Position numbers and translations under genes: made by a program | The notes under the pieces: model-generated | Told to the model about the DNA's origin: nothing | What the model saw: the letters and a program-made list of their open reading frames with translations, nothing else | The model's database searches: none | From: Obelidium mucronatum | Taxonomy: Eukaryota; Chytridiomycota; Chytridiomycetes; Chytridiales; Chytriomycetaceae | NCBI GenBank assembly: GCA_025765595.1 | Contig: JAIVFH010000651.1 | Span: forward strand, 1 to 11,344 | Direction of reading: 5' to 3' | Length of the DNA stretch: 11,344 bases | Shown here: one piece after another, positions 8,883 through 11,344 of the stretch | Layout: every line of letters begins with the position of its first letter | Position numbering within the stretch: the stretch's first letter is position 1

Positions 8883-8992
8883 CACTTTAAGCGCTGAATA
8901 ACGCTGAATATTTCAGCGCTGAATAATTAAACGCTGACACTTTAAGTGCTAAATAATGAAGACCATCCAAGTGCTTATAAATCAAGTGCTGA
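8883..8992. repeat. Cluster of short CGCTGAATA repeats with a 12-bp palindrome
   Basis: CGCTGAATA occurs three times between 8892 and 8924, and related CGCTGACAC, TGCTAAATA and TGCTGAGAA follow. TTCAGCGCTGAA at 8912-8923 is a perfect palindrome. CACTTTAAG[C/T]GCT[G/A]AATAA occurs at 8883-8901 and again at 8938-8956, a 55-base period. It may be the terminal region of a small non-autonomous element or a protein-binding array; nothing here decides. Confidence 0.5.
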
Positions 8993-9195
8993 GAAAATTT
9001 TAAGCCCAAAAATCACCAAATTAGTCTCTTAATCCGGAACACATTAATGTACATGAAAAATTTTATATGAAAAATTTTTCAACTAAAAATGAAAAGTTCT
9101 CTTTTTATTAATCTATTATTAAAAAAAATCATAAACCACCCACTAATTGCAATCATTTGATACCAATAAAATCACTAAGTTCAGTAATGTGAGAA

Positions 9196-9232
9196 CCGAC
9201 GCTCCCGGGAGGAGTCCCCGCGGGAGCGTCGG
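9196..9232. repeat. GC-rich perfect hairpin, 12-bp arms
   Basis: CCGACGCTCCCG (9196-9207) and its exact reverse complement (9221-9232) flank a 13-base loop. It stands out as a GC-rich island in an AT-rich region. No T-run follows directly, so a terminator role is not indicated. Confidence 0.7.
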
Positions 9233-9416
9233 CGGCCTGCACTGAACGGCAGCCCAAACTTTATTTCTCTTTTGGGTTTTTTTTTTTTTTTTTTTTTGAA
9301 TAAAGAATATGTTGTTGTTTGTCTATGGTTTGAGGTTGTTGTTGGTTGGTTGTGCGGGAACGTGTGAGTTGCCGCGAGAAAGGAAGTTTGGGTTGCCGTT
9401 GAGTGCAGGGCGGCGG
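9230..9416. repeat. Inverted repeat pair around a poly-T tract
   Basis: The sequence at 9230-9269, read on the minus strand, matches 9376-9416 on the + strand over about 40 bases with a handful of mismatches. The shared core is AGTTTGGG[C/T]TGCCGTT[C/G]AGTGCAGG. About 106 bases separate the arms, including the T-tract at 9277-9297. Both arms could encode KFGLPxSAGRR in their own orientation, which suggests copies of one dispersed repeat rather than a gene. Confidence 0.65.
9277..9297. repeat. Poly-T tract (21 T)
   Basis: An uninterrupted run of 21 T on the + strand. On the minus strand it is a poly(A) run, which could mark the 3' end of a retroposed minus-strand sequence. Its exact length is unreliable given the indels elsewhere. 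Confidence 0.6.
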
Positions 9417-9733
9417 AATAGGGTGGATGAGGGTGGGTCGCTCGAACGAGCTCCTTGGTTTGGAAAAGGGAAAAGTGTCCTAAATTGGACACCATACTGC
9501 TTGACAAGGCTTGCCTGGTGGGATCTCTCAATATATCGATCCCACACAGCTAACCCTTGAACGCGTATTATGATACAAAAACAGCACTTTTTGTTGTAGA
9601 GGGACTGGAAGCGGTGCTGGTTCTGTAGAAAGGTGAGCTGATCGTTGTGGACACTAGAGAGATTTTGGAGAGAATTCTTAAACTTTATTTCCAAACATGG
9701 AGCTTGCAACATGAGTTTCATGTGCCTCCAACA
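9310..9733 (-). mobile_element. Possible solo or truncated Ty1/copia-type LTR
   Basis: On the minus strand, CTTGAGGGGAAG (+ 9734-9745) resembles a copia polypurine tract and is followed immediately by TGTTGGAGG, a typical LTR start. The opposite end begins TGTTG on the + strand at 9310, giving TGTTG...CAACA termini over 424 bp. A 10-bp direct repeat AATAAAGAAT lies just outside (9299-9308 and 9758-9767). It is longer than the usual 5-bp copia duplication and places the polypurine tract inside, so the exact borders are uncertain. Internal inverted repeats include GTGTCC-TAAATT-GGACAC (9475-9492). No second LTR copy lies in the window to confirm the call. A minus-strand reading frame here has no domain that I recognise. 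Confidence 0.35.
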
Positions 9734-9745
9734 CTTCCCCTCAAG

Positions 9746-10071
9746 CGAACATGATTCAATAAAGAATGAATTGAACAACAATCAGACTTGCGTCATGTGA
9801 CATGAATGTGACTTGATTAATTGCCAATGATTAATTAAGGCTTGGTGATTAAATCGGGTTCGGCGAAGGTCATGTGATTGTCACGTGATGGTGCCTTCCC
9901 CTTGATCGTGTGAATCGCTTGAGAGTTGTGTCTTTCTGTGCGGTCTTGCGTTATTACACCCTGTGTCAGATTCTTACTGACTAAAACACTCGTCCCTCGC
10001 TCAACCATTAAAATGGCAAAGCAAGGATAAAGTGAAACCTTCATAGGCGGATATGTAATAATCGAACAAGT
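9746..10071. other. Non-coding stretch between the LTR-like element and the second tRNA-like sequence
   Basis: No coding sequence is supported. Visible items are two copies of GATTAATT (about 9815-9835) and an E-box CACGTG at 9882-9887. It may be degraded retroelement sequence, but I see no diagnostic motif. Confidence 0.35.
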
Positions 10072-10144
10072 GCGCAGAGCAGGTCTTGAACCTGGGTTGT
10101 CTTGGTAGCAGACGTGCGCTCTGACCATTGAGCTAAGTGGTTAG
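10072..10144 (-). ncRNA. tRNA-like sequence with intact A and B boxes (pseudo-tRNA or SINE head)
   Basis: On the minus strand, TAGCTCAATGG (+ 10125-10135) is a good A-box/D-arm start. The D-stem GCTC/GAGC is perfect. GGTTCAAGACC (+ 10082-10092) is a good B box inside a T-arm with CAGG/CCTG stem and TTCAAGA loop. Spacing is tRNA-like. Against a working tRNA: the acceptor ends (AACCACT and TCTGCGC) do not pair, and the anticodon arm folds only as GTCT/AGAC with a loop lacking T33. A pol III promoter-bearing pseudo-tRNA or tRNA-derived SINE head is the better call. Confidence 0.5.
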
Positions 10145-10472
10145 TTTTCTTGTGTACTTTTGAACTTAAATAAATAGTTGTTAACCCAACGTCGTCGAAC
10201 TCATAATGGAATGTTTTCTTTATGTTTTAGTAGTTGTTTATTCAATAAATAGTTATCTCTAAGCTATGTAGTATGCAGAAAAGAGTATGTTTGGTTGGAT
10301 CGTTGTGCGCAATGATCACGTCCTCAGATGTGACGGCCTGCACCAAAATCGCTTTCGAAAGCGGATTTCGGGTGTTTAGGAATATTTCTTGTGTTGAGAT
10401 GATCACTAGGCTTCTCGTCATTGTTTGAATTTAACGCCGTCAGACGGTGTTATTGTTCTCCAAAAACAAAGG
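10145..10472 (+). other. Leader region upstream of gag
   Basis: A 5' LTR, primer-binding site or untranslated leader of the copia-like element would be expected here, but I cannot place LTR borders or a PBS. It contains an 11-bp direct repeat AATAAATAGTT at 10169-10179 and 10244-10254, and a perfect 14-bp palindrome CGCTTTCGAAAGCG at 10350-10363, about 110 bases before the gag ATG. Confidence 0.35.
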
Positions 10473-11264
10473 ATGTCAAAAGACCAAGACGCAAAGCCAG
10501 AGAATAAGCGCATCCTCTTAAGTGACACTAACTATCCAGTCTGGAAACGTCTGACGTTGACAGAGATAGGTCAGTTGAACGAAAGAACTCTGGACGCGAA
10601 GTTTGTCCCATTTGTAAACAAGCGCGTTCGCCCGAATCCGCCGGAGGCGTTATTGGAAAAACTCGCGTTGTTACCAGATGAAAGTGGGAAAACTATAGTG
10701 TCTGTTGCCAAAGAAGAGTCGGACGACAATGGCGACGACAACGACGAAGACGCGGAAGCTGTTGAAGGGGATGGAATCCCATCGGCTCGGACAATTAAAG
10801 AGTGGAAAGCAGTCTACCAACAGTTCGAACAGTTGGATAAAGTCTGGCAGACCCTCGATCGCCGCGCAAAAGACGATGCAGATGCGGTTCAGACAACTAT
10901 GCGAGCCATCAGAAGTGGATTGACTAGGTCAATGCAAATTTCCTATTCTGGGTTTGCCACTCCTGCTGAGTTATGGGCGGAACTTCAACGTACAAAGGAT
11001 CCTGCTAATCGCAAGATGGATAGTTCGGTCGTTGACGCGTATAAGGCATTAGCGATACGTGCGAATCAGTCTATTCCTGATTATATCAAGGAGATTCGCG
11101 ATGTCAAAGATAAGTGCACTTCTTTGGGTGAAACTCTTCATTTGGGATTCGACTCACAAAAGAAGGTGCGCTTGCGGTTGGATCATCGATTCGCTCAGGC
11201 AGTGATGGCCCTCAAAGTCCAGGAATATCTGTCCATCGAAGAATTGGAGCAGAAAATGGGTTAG
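10473..11264 (+). CDS. Ty1/copia-type Gag, 3'-truncated by telomeric repeat
   Basis: An uninterrupted frame of 263 residues from the first in-frame ATG (10473). The frame is open further upstream, but without another ATG. The N-terminal LSDTNYPVWKRLTLTEI is the family's signature start (a 'x-N-Y-x-x-W' element near residue 25). ATPAELWAELQRTKDPANRK and the later IPDYIKEIRDVKDKCTSLGE match the helical core of copia Gag (UBN2/gag-polypeptide type), the structural protein of the particle. A distinctive acidic insert (about residues 78-100, Asp/Glu-rich) sits in the N-terminal third. The CCHC zinc knuckle and all of pol are missing: the sequence changes to TTAGGG repeat at 11258-11261, which also supplies the TAG stop. 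The frame is unbroken, unlike the upstream genes. Confidence 0.82.
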   Translation: MSKDQDAKPENKRILLSDTNYPVWKRLTLTEIGQLNERTLDAKFVPFVNKRVRPNPPEALLEKLALLPDESGKTIVSVAKEESDDNGDDNDEDAEAVEGDGIPSARTIKEWKAVYQQFEQLDKVWQTLDRRAKDDADAVQTTMRAIRSGLTRSMQISYSGFATPAELWAELQRTKDPANRKMDSSVVDAYKALAIRANQSIPDYIKEIRDVKDKCTSLGETLHLGFDSQKKVRLRLDHRFAQAVMALKVQEYLSIEELEQKMG

Positions 11265-11344
11265 GGTTAGGGTTTAAGATTAGTTTAAGATTAGGTTAGG
11301 GTTAGGATTAGGATTAGGATTAGGTTAGGTTAGGGTTAGGGTTA
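11258..11344 (+). repeat. Degenerate telomeric repeat array, right chromosome end
   Basis: About 87 bases to the end of the window. In order the units are GGG, TTAGGG x2, TTTAAGA, TTAG, TTTAAGA, TTAGG, TTAGGG, TTAGGA x3, TTAGG x2, TTAGGG x2, TTA. The G-rich strand runs 5'->3' to the right, the orientation expected at a right-hand chromosome end. The mix of TTAGGG, TTAGG, TTAGGA and TTTAAGA is more variable than typical telomerase product, so a telomere-proximal variant zone, or an internal telomeric stretch if the chromosome continues, is possible. Confidence 0.85.

Larger units (their letters stand above)
8661..9180. other. AT-rich intergenic stretch downstream of the NLR gene
   Basis: No coding sequence is supported. 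It contains the NLR 3' UTR, the minus-strand tRNA-like sequence at 8765-8837, a cluster of GCTGAATAA-type repeats at about 8883-8992, and A/T-runs with imperfect inverted AAAAATTTT blocks near 9055-9090. Confidence 0.5.

Noticed and set aside
9323..9781. Minus-strand open frame of 152 codons
   Set aside because: It lies over the LTR-like unit, has no recognised domain, and runs through the polypurine-tract-like sequence.
9835..10128. Minus-strand open frame of 97 codons
   Set aside because: It overlaps the tRNA-like sequence and has no protein-family features.

Overview
The window looks like the right-hand end of a fungal chromosome. Evidence for a fungus: short GT-AG introns (about 49-80 nt), a NACHT-WD40 STAND protein of the fungal NWD type, a Ty1/copia-type gag, and TTAGGG-type telomeric repeats on the + strand running to the last base. 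A chytrid or other early-diverging fungus is my guess, but the phylum cannot be fixed from this sequence.

Layout, left to right. (1) 1-977 (+): 3' part of a Ser/Thr/Pro-rich protein with an acidic C-terminus, unrecognised, followed by a poly(A) signal. (2) 1470-3162 (+): a seven-exon gene for a coiled-coil protein. A C-terminal helix resembles the Rab11-binding FIP-RBD motif or the end helix of fungal 'M protein repeat' coiled-coil proteins. (3) about 3436-8660 (+): a large NLR-like gene with a Pro-rich leader, an alpha-helical N-terminal domain, a NACHT NTPase with clear Walker A and B motifs, a helical/winged-helix spacer, and 11 nearly identical 126-bp WD40 repeats with a unique tail. This layout is typical of allorecognition or immune receptors such as the HET-E/HNWD family. 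(4) 8661-10472: a repeat-rich, AT-rich stretch with two minus-strand tRNA-like sequences, a possible minus-strand copia LTR, a GC-rich hairpin, an inverted repeat pair and a 21-T tract. (5) 10473-11264 (+): an uninterrupted copia-type gag cut off by telomeric repeat. (6) 11258-11344: degenerate telomeric array.

Main caveat: all three multi-exon genes are interrupted by single-base frame changes, several in A-runs, while I see no clear nonsense substitution in the coding frames. That pattern suggests uncorrected long-read indels more than decay, but the gag and most of the WD40 block are clean, so real damage is not excluded.

The most notable points are the gag-telomere junction (possible chromosome healing), the homogenised WD40 array beside a telomere, and one WD40 unit whose reading frame is scrambled by three +1 insertions that together restore frame.
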